A stretch of DNA of 6,090 nucleotides from assembly GCA_023434205.1 (NCBI GenBank), contig JAEYTB010000036.1, forward strand, positions 1-6,090, given 5' to 3'. The notes below the pieces were generated by a model that saw nothing but the letters and a program-made list of their open reading frames with translations, searched no databases and was not told the origin of the DNA. Position 1 is the first letter of the stretch, and each line of letters starts with the position of its first letter. Below, piece after piece: positions 1 to 5,948 of this stretch. Origin of the DNA: Planctomycetota bacterium. GTDB taxonomy: Bacteria > Planctomycetota > Phycisphaerae > Phycisphaerales > UBA1924. The position numbers and the translations under genes are program-made.

Positions 1-404
1 TCCACGCCCCCGCCGCCCGGGCCGGCCGTCTGGAAGCTCGAGCTGACGAACCGCACTCGCAGAGCACCGCCATCCTCCGCGACCGACCGAGCGACCTCGC
101 CGTCCCCGTTGATATTCACTCCGCTGAAGCACCCAACCACCATCCAGCGCTCAAAGTCGACCTTCGGAGCCGCGTGCCGCTTCATCGCCCCTTCTTTCGC
201 GAGAACCCCGGTGTGGTCGGCCCACAACGCCCGCCACGCCGCCTCATCGCGGACGATCACAAAGCCCGGCGCGGCACGCTCGGACCAATGCCCCACCCAC
301 TGCACGCAGGGCGGTCGTTCTTCCGCTCGCCCGCCCGCGCCTCCCGCCCCCAGGACCCCCACCGCCGCCACGACACTGGCCGCCACCATTGCGCACCGCT
401 TCAT
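1..404 (-). CDS. Secreted PrcB-C-like domain protein, N-terminal part (C-terminus beyond left edge)
   Basis: The reading frame opens at the ATG at 404-402 and stays open for 134 codons to the left edge, so the C-terminus is missing. The start is set by a perfect AGGAGG five bases upstream. Residues 1-27 look like a Sec signal peptide: MKR, then a hydrophobic Ala/Val/Gly stretch, with a plausible cleavage after G-R-A (residues 25-27). There is no lipobox cysteine, so export to the periplasm or outside is likelier than lipoprotein anchoring. The mature part has FVIVRDEAAWRALW (48-61) and P-K-V-DFERWMVV (80-90), followed by a Gly/Asn-rich turn (SGVNINGDGE, 94-103) and a beta-strand LRVRFVSSSFQT (115-126). 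This order of Trp-containing helix, DF strand and Gly turn resembles the PrcB C-terminal domain family. That assignment is from pattern memory, not a search. Its molecular role is unknown. It is divergent from the aminopeptidase gene across 111 bp. Confidence 0.72.
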   Translation of the reverse strand, partial: MKRCAMVAASVVAAVGVLGAGGAGGRAEERPPCVQWVGHWSERAAPGFVIVRDEAAWRALWADHTGVLAKEGAMKRHAAPKVDFERWMVVGCFSGVNINGDGEVARSVAEDGGALRVRFVSSSFQTAGPGGGGV

Positions 405-409
405 GCGAA

Positions 410-415
410 CCTCCT
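410..415 (-). promoter_or_regulatory. Shine-Dalgarno AGGAGG for the PrcB-like gene
   Basis: The minus strand reads AGGAGG, then five bases (TTCGC), then ATG. This perfect anti-16S match fixes the start of the truncated gene and contrasts with the plus-strand genes in this window, which lack such a site. Confidence 0.8.
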
Positions 416-420
416 TTGAT

Positions 421-467
421 GCCACCGTACACCCCGTAGAGCGGTGGCAGTGTCACCACCCTGTCAC
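421..467. promoter_or_regulatory. Repeat cluster in divergent intergenic region, possible operator
   Basis: Three overlapping repeats lie between the PrcB-like gene and the aminopeptidase. GCCACCG (421-427) is a 7-bp perfect inverted partner of CGGTGGC (442-448). GGTGG (443-447) can instead pair with CCACC (456-460), so the two hairpins are mutually exclusive. TGTCAC occurs at 451-456 and again at 462-467, exactly 11 bp apart, close to one helical turn. Read on the minus strand the repeat is GTGACA, five of six matches to a -35 box. The best following TANNNT (TACGGT, 429-424) is about 21 bases away, too far for a standard promoter. A regulator site or a weak minus-strand promoter are both possible; function is inferred only from position and symmetry. 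Confidence 0.3.
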
Positions 468-484
468 AGCCGGGCCGGGCAGTG

Positions 485-500
485 GCCCGCTCCCGCGGGC
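485..500 (+). repeat. Small GC inverted repeat before the aminopeptidase start
   Basis: GCCCGC (485-490) and GCGGGC (495-500) form a 6-bp perfect stem with a TCCC loop, ending three bases before the proposed -10 hexamer and 15 bases before the ATG. If transcription starts at the ATG as proposed, this lies in promoter DNA rather than mRNA and could be a binding site or chance in GC-rich sequence. Confidence 0.3.
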
Positions 501-502
501 GG

Positions 503-508
503 TATCCT
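503..508 (+). promoter_or_regulatory. Candidate -10 element TATCCT for a leaderless aminopeptidase mRNA
   Basis: TATCCT matches the TANNNT -10 pattern and ends seven bases before the ATG at 516, so RNA synthesis would start at or next to the start codon. No Shine-Dalgarno is visible before this ATG and no good -35 is seen at 16-18 bp. The same spacing is seen before the two other plus-strand transcription units in the window. Confidence 0.4.
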
Positions 509-515
509 CCCGCCC

Positions 516-1745
516 ATGAAGACCACCACGCGCCCGTCCAAGTCAGCCGCCCCCATCAGCCCCGCCGAGTACCGCGCCCGCCGCGAGCGGGTCCTCAAGG
601 CCCTGGGCAAGTCCGTCGGCCTCGTGCTGGCGGGCGATGGAGCGCCGCCGCTCATGGGCTTCTGGCAGCCGGCCTCGCACTTCAACTACCTCACCGGCAT
701 CCGGGATGAGCCCGGCGCCGCGGTGCTCTTCGACCCGGCGAACGAGGACCCCAGGAAACGCTGCACGCTCTTCCTGAAGCCCCTCAACCCGGAACTCGAA
801 GCATGGGACGGCTATCGCGAGGAGATCTCGCAGTCCCTCAAGGAGAAGACAGGGTTCGACACGGTCATGCGTACGCTCGCCCTCCCCCGCATGCTCACCG
901 CCGCGGCTCGCCAGCGCAAGTCCGTCGCGTGCCTGCACCCCTTCGCCGTCTACGAGGCCCCTGTCTCCCCCGATCTGGCCCTCTTACGCAAGTTGTCGGA
1001 GCGCATCCCGGGCCTGGTCATCACCGACCAGACAGACCTTCTGAGCAGCCTTCGCGCCGTCAAGAGCCGTGCGGAAGTCGCGCTGATCGAGCGTGCCCTT
1101 GCTGCCACCGCCGCGGGCTATGAGGCCATCCGCCGAACGCTCAAGCCGGGCGTGACGGAGAAGGACATTCAGCGTGCCGCGGAATCCGCGTTCATTCAGG
1201 CCGGGGGCAGCGGCCCGGCGTACAACAGCATTGTCGGCACCGGCAAGAACGCCACGGTGCTGCACTACATGGCCAACACGGCGACGTGCCGCCCGGGCGA
1301 GCTCGTGGTGATCGACGCCGGGGCCGCGTTCGAGGGCTACGCCTCCGACATCACCCGCACCTACCCGGTGAGCGGGACCTTCACCAAAGAGCAGCGCCGG
1401 TTCTACGACCTGGTCCTTGATGCTCAGGAGGCCGCCATCGACGCTGTGAAGCCCGGCCGGTACATGCACGAGGTGGACGCCGCGGCACGCCGGGTCTTTG
1501 AGAAGGCCGGCGTCGCGGACCGCTTCATCCACGGCATCGGCCACCAGCTCGGGCTGGAGGTCCACGACGCCACCCCCGACGGCCCTCTCAAGCCCGGCAT
1601 GGTCATCACGATCGAGCCGGGTCTTTACTTCCCCACGCTGGGGCTGGGCATCCGGATCGAGGACGACATCCTGGTGACGGAGCGGGGCAGCAGGAACTTG
1701 AGCGCGCACATCCCCAAGCTGGCGAAGGAGCTGGAACGGCGGTAG
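516..1745 (+). CDS. pepP: Xaa-Pro aminopeptidase (peptidase family M24B)
   Basis: This 409-residue protein is predicted to remove an N-terminal residue that precedes proline, using a dinuclear metal (usually Mn) centre in the cytoplasm. Residues about 16-160 are the aminopeptidase P N-terminal domain, including FNYLTGI near 56-62 followed by EPG. Residues about 175-400 are the pita-bread catalytic domain. All five metal ligands are in place: Asp267 (VVIDAG), Asp278 (ASDITRTY), His343 (HGIGHQLG), Glu367 (TIEPGLY) and Glu382 (IRIEDD). The supporting histidines of the family are also seen: His250 (LHY), His339 and His350 (VHD). The length is slightly below that of E. coli PepP (about 440). The frame is open from 444, but the 24 residues this would add are unlike the family, and the domain begins soon after the ATG at 516. 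It converges with the glucosidase gene, 45 bp away, with no clear terminator between them. The specific substrate preference within M24B is not certain. Confidence 0.93.
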   Translation: MKTTTRPSKSAAPISPAEYRARRERVLKALGKSVGLVLAGDGAPPLMGFWQPASHFNYLTGIRDEPGAAVLFDPANEDPRKRCTLFLKPLNPELEAWDGYREEISQSLKEKTGFDTVMRTLALPRMLTAAARQRKSVACLHPFAVYEAPVSPDLALLRKLSERIPGLVITDQTDLLSSLRAVKSRAEVALIERALAATAAGYEAIRRTLKPGVTEKDIQRAAESAFIQAGGSGPAYNSIVGTGKNATVLHYMANTATCRPGELVVIDAGAAFEGYASDITRTYPVSGTFTKEQRRFYDLVLDAQEAAIDAVKPGRYMHEVDAAARRVFEKAGVADRFIHGIGHQLGLEVHDATPDGPLKPGMVITIEPGLYFPTLGLGIRIEDDILVTERGSRNLSAHIPKLAKELERR

Positions 1746-1790
1746 TGCGCATCACTCGGATTGCCCACGCCGATGAGTTCAGCCGGGGGT

Positions 1791-3944
1791 TCATTTCCGG
1801 ACCAGCACTTCCAGGCTCCCGCCCTTGCGATCGACGATGACTTCAACCGAGCCACGGCTGCGTTTGAGGCGGATGTCGGCGGTGTGGGGACCGACACGGA
1901 GGTTGCGGAGGGAAATGTCCTCGACCGCTGACGGGAGGACGGGACGGTCGAGGCGGACCTGGCCGTTGATGGCGTCGACCTCAAGACCCAGGCAGGCGTC
2001 CAGGAGCATGAAGGCGGCGCCGGCGGCCCACGCCTGCGGGCTGCACGCCACGGGGTACGGCGTGGGCCCGCGGCCGGGCCGTCGCTCGAATCCGCAGCAC
2101 ACTTCCGGCAGCCGGTGCAGGTCGATCAGCGAGGCCGCCTCGAGCCACGAGGTCAGCAGCGTCATCGCCGCGTCGCGGAACCCGTAGCGTGCGAAGCCCG
2201 CCCCGATCAGCGCGTTGTCGTGCGGCCACACCGAGCCGTTGTGGTACGACATGGGGTTGTACCGCGCCTCGCCGTGCCCGATCGTCCGCACACCCCATCC
2301 CGTGAACATGTCCTCCCCGAGCAACTGGTCCCGCACCCGTGCCGCGTGGGCCGGGTCCGCGATGGGCGCGAACAGGCAGTGCCCCGCGTTGGACGAGCGC
2401 ACGCGGCAGGGCTTCTTCTGGCCGTCGAGCGCGATCGCGTACGTGCCGATGTCGTCCAGCCAGAACGCCCTCTCGAACCGGGCCCGCAGGGTCTCGGCCT
2501 GCTGCATCAGCGCCGCCGCGCGGGCGTGGTCTCCCAGCGTGCGGGCGAGCATCGCCGCGGCACGCCGGGCCTCGTACACGTACGCCTGGACCTCGCACAG
2601 CGCGATCGGCGCCGACGGGAACGCGCCGTGGTCGTGGAAGATCGCGTCGTGGGAGTCCTTCCACCCCTGGTTCAGCAGCCCCTCGCGGGATCGCTGGGCG
2701 TACTCGACGAACCCGTCGTTGTCCGCGTCCCCGTCCCGGTCGATCCACGCCAGCGCCGCCTCGATGTGGGGCCACAAGGACTCAATCAGCGGCACATCGC
2801 CCGTCCGCGTGAAGTAGGCCCCGGCCAGCATGATGAACAGGGGCGTTGAGTCCACGCTCCCGTAGTACTGCGCGAAGGGCACCTCGCCGGTGTTGGCCGT
2901 CTCGTTGGTGCGTCGCTCGTGGAGGATCTTGCCCGGCTCGGCGTCGCGCGCTGGGTCATAGTCCGACGCCTGGTTCGCGGCCAGGTAGCGCAGCACCCCC
3001 GCCGCGATCTCGGGGTGCAGCGTCATCATCTGCATCGCCGTGATGATCCCGTCGCGCCCGAACGCCGTGGCGTACCACGGCACGCCGGCGAAGGGGTACA
3101 GCCCGTGCTCCGTGCCCGCCAGCAGCATCCGGATATCGGCCAGTGACCGCTGCAGCCACGCGTCCATGTGCTCATCGCTGCTCCGGGCGTCGGCCATGGA
3201 GCTGAACAGCTCGGCCTCGGCACGGATGACGGCGCGGGCCTCGTCGTAGCGCGGGCGGCTTCCCTTGGCCGGGTGGCAGAGCACGCCCACCTCCCAGCGC
3301 CGCCGGGCGCGGGGCTCGATGGCGGCCGTGAGCGTCAGTTCGCGCGCCGTCATCGACTCGGCCGGCGGCTCGCAGCAGATGTAGACCTCACGGAGAATGC
3401 CGTCGAGCCCGGTGTACGAGAGCGTGACGCCGCCCTGGCCGAAGCCCGGCTCTCCGAGGGCGCCGTGCCGGGCGCGGGAGGTGCCGCGGATCTCGAAGAT
3501 ATCGGTGAAGTCTGCCTCGAAGCGCAGGCTCGCCTGGACGGTGACGGGGGCGAGGGAGTAGTTGGCGATAGTCAGGGACTCGAGCATGGAGTCCTTAAGC
3601 AGGACGCGTTCCCGCCGGATGTGCAGCGTGCCGCGCTCGAGCACCACTTCCCCGTGCTCAACGATATCGGGGTTGGTGAGGTCGATGAGGAGCGTGGTGT
3701 TATCGCGGGAGACGCCCGAGCCCAGCAGCAGCGGGCGGAGGCCGTTGATGCGGAGCTCATAGTGAGAGAGGTGGCGCGTGCCGGCGTGGAGGAGGCCCTG
3801 GCTCTTCTGGAGCTTGGCGTCGATGTCGCCCAGGGGCCCGCAGATGGCGAAGGTGTCGCCCTCCTTGAGCACAAGGATCGGCTCATCGCTGAGCTTGCTG
3901 CCCAGCACGTAGAAACGATCACCGACGAGGATCACCTCGTCCAT
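1791..3944 (-). CDS. Amylo-alpha-1,6-glucosidase / glycogen debranching enzyme family protein
   Basis: This 717-residue cytoplasmic protein (no signal peptide) belongs to the COG3408-type amylo-alpha-1,6-glucosidase family, expected to hydrolyse alpha-glucosidic links in a glucan or glycogen-like polymer. Residues about 8-225 form the N-terminal beta-rich GDE_N domain (TRHLSHYEL near 56-64, NDTTLLIDLTNPD-like strand at 82-93). Residues about 260-655 are an alpha/alpha-toroid glycosidase domain with FGRDGI (295-300), an Asp-rich DGDADNDGFVEY loop (404-415), QGWKDSHDAI (426-435), YHNGSVWPHDN (567-577) and LPE (612-614). Asp430 and Glu614 are the likely acid/base residues by position; this is inference. 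A short beta tail (about 660-717) follows. The start at 3944 is supported by AGGAG at 3955-3951, six bases upstream. It overlaps the end of the upstream glycosyltransferase by 13 bases, so the two are probably co-translated. Related hydrolases acting on other alpha-glucans, including glucosylglycerate- or trehalose-type compounds, cannot be excluded. Confidence 0.85.
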   Translation of the reverse strand: MDEVILVGDRFYVLGSKLSDEPILVLKEGDTFAICGPLGDIDAKLQKSQGLLHAGTRHLSHYELRINGLRPLLLGSGVSRDNTTLLIDLTNPDIVEHGEVVLERGTLHIRRERVLLKDSMLESLTIANYSLAPVTVQASLRFEADFTDIFEIRGTSRARHGALGEPGFGQGGVTLSYTGLDGILREVYICCEPPAESMTARELTLTAAIEPRARRRWEVGVLCHPAKGSRPRYDEARAVIRAEAELFSSMADARSSDEHMDAWLQRSLADIRMLLAGTEHGLYPFAGVPWYATAFGRDGIITAMQMMTLHPEIAAGVLRYLAANQASDYDPARDAEPGKILHERRTNETANTGEVPFAQYYGSVDSTPLFIMLAGAYFTRTGDVPLIESLWPHIEAALAWIDRDGDADNDGFVEYAQRSREGLLNQGWKDSHDAIFHDHGAFPSAPIALCEVQAYVYEARRAAAMLARTLGDHARAAALMQQAETLRARFERAFWLDDIGTYAIALDGQKKPCRVRSSNAGHCLFAPIADPAHAARVRDQLLGEDMFTGWGVRTIGHGEARYNPMSYHNGSVWPHDNALIGAGFARYGFRDAAMTLLTSWLEAASLIDLHRLPEVCCGFERRPGRGPTPYPVACSPQAWAAGAAFMLLDACLGLEVDAINGQVRLDRPVLPSAVEDISLRNLRVGPHTADIRLKRSRGSVEVIVDRKGGSLEVLVRK

Positions 3945-5008
3945 GTGTGGCTCCTGCCCCAGGCGGCGGTGCGGGCGTGGGAGATACGCGCGCCCAGGCG
4001 GCGGTACACCTGGAGGTAATCCTCGGCCATGCGCCGCGCGGTAAACCGCTGCTCGAACCGCTCGCGGCAGCGCTGTCGGTCGAAGCTGCGCAGCCTGCCA
4101 ACGGCCTCAACCGCGGCCTCGACGGACTCGACCATGAAGCCCGTCAGCCCGTGCTCGAGCACCTCAGGCACGGCGCCGCGGGGGAACGCGATCACCGGAG
4201 TCCCGCACGCCATCGCCTCGATCATCACCAGGCCGAAGGGCTCGGGCCAGTCGATGGGGAAGAGCAGCGCCGCGGCGTTGCCCAGAAAGTCGTTCTTCTC
4301 ACGGTCGCCGATCTCCCCGATGAACCGCACGCCCGGTGAGCCGAGCAGCGGCTTGATGGCGTGCTCGAAGTAATCGTGGTCCGCCTTGTCCACCTTGGCG
4401 GCGATGAGCAGTTCCATCCCGGCGGTCTGGGCGATGCGGATCGCCAGGTCGAGGCGCTTCTCCGCCGAAACGCGCCCGCAGAACGCCAGGTATCCGCCGT
4501 TCCCGCGGCTGTACCGGTAGAGGTTGGCGGGCAGGCCGTGGGGGACGGTACCGGCCCAGTTGGCCCAGTCGAGCGGGCGGCGCTGCGAGCTGGAGATGGA
4601 GACGAGCGGGACGTCGGCGTACTCGCGGAAGAGGGGCGGGAGGTCGGGGTAGTCGAGCCTGCCGTGGAGGGTGACAAGAGAGGGGACGGTGAGCCGGCGG
4701 GCGAAGGTGAAGGCGGCCCAGTCGCTGTGGAAGTGGACCATGTCGAACTCACGGGCCATGCGCGAGAGCTTCTCGTACATGAGCAGGTGCGGGACGGCTG
4801 GTTCGCTGAAGATGGGGTGGAGGCGGAGGGCCTTGGGCGAGCCGGGGATGAGGCGGGCCGAGGTGTGGGAGTCGCCGCTGGCGAAGAGCGTGACCTCGTG
4901 GCCCATCGCGACCAGCTCTTCGGTGAGGTACGAGACGACCCGCTCGGTGCCGCCGTAGAGGGTGGGCGGGACGGACTCGATGAGGGGGGAAACCTGGGCG
5001 ATGCGCAT
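3932..5008 (-). CDS. GT4-family glycosyltransferase
   Basis: This 358-residue protein is a GT-B fold, retaining glycosyltransferase of family 4, transferring a sugar from a nucleotide donor to an unidentified acceptor. The N-terminal Rossmann half starts at once with MRIAQVSPL, then the acceptor-side loop YGGTERVV (18-25) and GHEVTLFASG (36-45). The C-terminal donor half has FCGRVSAEKR (176-185, with Arg179 and Lys184 as phosphate contacts) and the EX7E motif EPFGLVMIE with Glu256 and Glu264, followed by AMACGTPVIAF. No signal peptide or membrane segment is seen, so it is cytosolic. The ATG at 5008 was chosen over the longer frame to 5152 because it has GGAGG five bases upstream and the fold begins there. 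Its last 13 bases overlap the debranching-family gene, implying one mRNA and a shared role in alpha-glucan or glycogen-like metabolism. GT4 includes glycogen- and trehalose-type synthases as well as surface-glycan enzymes, so the donor and product are unknown. Confidence 0.88.
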   Translation of the reverse strand: MRIAQVSPLIESVPPTLYGGTERVVSYLTEELVAMGHEVTLFASGDSHTSARLIPGSPKALRLHPIFSEPAVPHLLMYEKLSRMAREFDMVHFHSDWAAFTFARRLTVPSLVTLHGRLDYPDLPPLFREYADVPLVSISSSQRRPLDWANWAGTVPHGLPANLYRYSRGNGGYLAFCGRVSAEKRLDLAIRIAQTAGMELLIAAKVDKADHDYFEHAIKPLLGSPGVRFIGEIGDREKNDFLGNAAALLFPIDWPEPFGLVMIEAMACGTPVIAFPRGAVPEVLEHGLTGFMVESVEAAVEAVGRLRSFDRQRCRERFEQRFTARRMAEDYLQVYRRLGARISHARTAAWGRSHTWTR

Positions 5009-5013
5009 GCGTT

Positions 5014-5018
5014 CCTCC
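5014..5018 (-). promoter_or_regulatory. Shine-Dalgarno GGAGG deciding the glycosyltransferase start
   Basis: GGAGG lies five bases upstream of the ATG at 5008-5006 on the minus strand. It selects this start over an in-frame ATG 48 codons further upstream, whose added residues are low-complexity and unlike GT4 proteins. Confidence 0.75.
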
Positions 5019-5030
5019 GTGAACCCGTGC

Positions 5031-5047
5031 CTACGAGTTGGTTGTAG
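5031..5047 (-). repeat. Small inverted repeat upstream of the glycosyltransferase
   Basis: CTACGA (5031-5036) and TTGTAG (5042-5047) can form a six-pair stem (one wobble pair) around a GTTGG loop, 22 bases upstream of the glycosyltransferase ATG. It is flanked by CCCGTG at 5024-5029 and again at 5048-5053. It could be a leader hairpin or regulator site for the operon; no promoter hexamers were convincing here. Confidence 0.25.
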
Positions 5048-5164
5048 CCCGTGGCGCGGAAAGCCACCGGGCGGTAAGCCCCGATTCGCCCGCAACTCAC
5101 CGGCTGGGCTGACCCGGGCGCTCGCCTTTGCGCAATGTCCAGCCCGTGCCAAGGACCTGGTCGA

Positions 5165-5170
5165 TATAAT
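5165..5170 (+). promoter_or_regulatory. Consensus -10 TATAAT for the toxin-antitoxin operon
   Basis: A perfect TATAAT ends eight bases before the MNT start codon, predicting a transcript that begins one or two bases before the ATG. No convincing -35 lies 16-18 bp upstream, and only weak purine-rich sequence (GGGACAGA) lies between the hexamer and the ATG. An AT-rich hexamer is striking in this GC-rich region. Confidence 0.6.
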
Positions 5171-5178
5171 GGGACAGA

Positions 5179-5484
5179 ATGCTCTGTCTCCACGGCGTCA
5201 ACTTCGATCTTCACCGCATCGGCGCCGCGTGCCGCGAGGCAGGCGTCGTTCGGCTGTTTCTGTTCGGTTCCATCCTGACTGACCGCTTCGGCCCGGACAG
5301 CGATATCGATATGCTCGTGGAAACCGACCCACTCAACCCGCCGGGGCTGCTCGCCTTAGGCGGGTTGCAGATGGACTTGTCTGACCTTTTGGGCCGAACC
5401 GTGCATCTGACGCTCCTGGGCGGGGTACCGGCGGCGGAGCGGCCCGCGGTACTGGCCCGCTCGAGGATGCTCAATGCCGCCTGA
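5179..5484 (+). CDS. mntA: Minimal nucleotidyltransferase (MNT), antitoxin of a HEPN/MNT pair
   Basis: This 101-residue protein is a MNT-fold nucleotidyltransferase. The signature GS-x10-DxD is present as Gly30-Ser31 and Asp42-Ile43-Asp44, preceded by the strand VVRLFLF (23-29). In characterised MntA-HepT systems the MNT partner neutralises the HEPN RNase by transferring AMP to its active-site tyrosine. The third acidic residue of the fold, usually found in a G-[RK]-x-V-D-L segment after the LLG turn, is here His76 (LGRTVHL), so catalysis may be weakened or changed. The protein is cytoplasmic, without membrane segments. The next gene starts inside its last codons (11-nt overlap), so the two are translationally coupled. 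Codon choice includes TTA, TCT, TGT and TTG, a little less GC-biased at third positions than the neighbouring glycosyltransferase, perhaps hinting at transfer. The 5179 ATG follows a TATAAT by eight bases. Confidence 0.85.
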   Translation: MLCLHGVNFDLHRIGAACREAGVVRLFLFGSILTDRFGPDSDIDMLVETDPLNPPGLLALGGLQMDLSDLLGRTVHLTLLGGVPAAERPAVLARSRMLNAA

Positions 5485-5878
5485 TCCCGGCGCGCCGATG
5501 GAGCCGCCCGCACCGCCGACCCCGGAAGACCGCAAGCGCATCGAGCACATGCTCAGGTGCTCACGCGACGCGAGGATGATTGTCGCGGACGATACCGCGG
5601 CTGAAATCGCCCGCGACATGGTTCGAACAAGGGCCTTGGTCAACTGCTTCACGGAGATCGGAGAGGCGGCAGCGCGGTTGACGCCACCCAGTCGCGCGCT
5701 TGTCGGAGCGGTCCCGTGGCGGCAGATTGTCGGGATGCGGAACATTGTGGTTCACGTCTACTGGGGAATCGACCTCCCGGAACTGGTCAAGACAGCGCGC
5801 GACGATCTTCCGGTCCTGGAGACGGCGCTGGAAGCCGCCCTCGCGGCTTGGCCGTCCGGCTCGCCCCCCAGGTCCTGA
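5474..5878 (+). CDS. hepT: HEPN-domain RNase toxin (HepT / DUF86 family)
   Basis: This 134-residue protein is an all-helical HEPN protein. Its expected action is cleavage of RNA, probably as a dimer, held in check by the upstream MNT protein. The catalytic R-x4-H-x-Y motif is intact as Arg89, His94 and Tyr96 in RNIVVHVYW; Tyr96 is the position AMPylated in studied HepT proteins. Helical segments include 18-48 (RKRIEHMLRCSRDARMIV), 50-68 with the typical F-T-E-I-G-E-A turn (59-65), and a C-terminal helix near 102-126. Residues 1-17 are Pro-rich (seven prolines) and look like an unstructured extension before the domain. The ATG at 5474 is preferred because GAGG lies seven bases upstream, whereas the in-frame ATG at 5498 has none; starting at 5498 would shorten the extension to nine residues. 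It overlaps mntA by 11 bases, as is usual for this module. Confidence 0.87.
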   Translation: MPPDPGAPMEPPAPPTPEDRKRIEHMLRCSRDARMIVADDTAAEIARDMVRTRALVNCFTEIGEAAARLTPPSRALVGAVPWRQIVGMRNIVVHVYWGIDLPELVKTARDDLPVLETALEAALAAWPSGSPPRS

Positions 5879-5890
5879 CGCCGGACTGGC
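5851..5890 (+). terminator. Strong stem-loop across the hepT stop codon, possible terminator
   Basis: GTCCGGC (5854-5860) and GCCGGAC (5880-5886) form a 7-bp perfect stem. Beyond a one-base bulge (T5887) it extends by GCC (5851-5853) with GGC (5888-5890), giving ten pairs around a 19-base loop that holds the TGA at 5876-5878. There is no U-tract after it, so intrinsic termination is uncertain. It may instead stabilise the mRNA end. Confidence 0.4.
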
Positions 5891-5936
5891 GCCCAATCTC
5901 GAGGTCGTTCGGGTGTTCCCCGGGCAAGTCAGTTGG

Positions 5937-5942
5937 TAGGCT
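5937..5942 (+). promoter_or_regulatory. Candidate -10 element TAGGCT for a leaderless preA mRNA
   Basis: TAGGCT fits TANNNT and ends six bases before the ATG at 5949, predicting transcription start at about the start codon. The intervening GGGGGC touches the ATG too closely to be a good Shine-Dalgarno. No clear -35 is seen. Confidence 0.4.
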
Positions 5943-5948
5943 GGGGGC

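Noticed and set aside
444..515. Upstream extension of the aminopeptidase to an earlier ATG
   Set aside because: The 24 extra residues are Pro/Gly-rich, run through the inverted repeat and promoter-like hexamer, and are not needed by the domain.
109..519. 136-codon plus-strand frame at the left end
   Set aside because: It lies opposite the PrcB-like gene, which has a signal peptide, a perfect SD and recognisable domain pattern; the product is low-complexity.
984..1709. Long open frame on the minus strand inside the aminopeptidase gene
   Set aside because: It is antisense to a gene with all catalytic residues intact, its product resembles no family I know, and long antisense frames are expected in GC-rich coding DNA.
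1746..1790. Possible bidirectional terminator between the convergent genes
   Set aside because: Only a six-pair stem with a three-base bulge can be drawn (ACTCGG with CCGATGAGT), with no U-tract on either strand.
3168..4019. 283-codon open frame on the plus strand opposite the debranching-family gene
   Set aside because: The minus-strand gene has clear domain motifs and an SD; this frame is low-complexity Ala/Glu/Val-rich shadow sequence.
5009..5152. Upstream extension of the glycosyltransferase by 48 codons
   Set aside because: The ATG at 5008 has GGAGG five bases upstream and begins directly with the first Rossmann strand.
4225..5214. 329-codon minus-strand frame overlapping the glycosyltransferase in another frame
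   Set aside because: The product is mostly Ser/Pro/Arg/Thr, typical of a frame-shifted GC-rich gene, and the overlapping GT4 frame has all expected motifs.
5179..5878. A larger defence island around the MNT/HEPN pair
   Set aside because: Neighbours are a glucan operon and preA; no nuclease, integrase, transposase or repeat boundary is visible, so only a stand-alone toxin-antitoxin module is supported.
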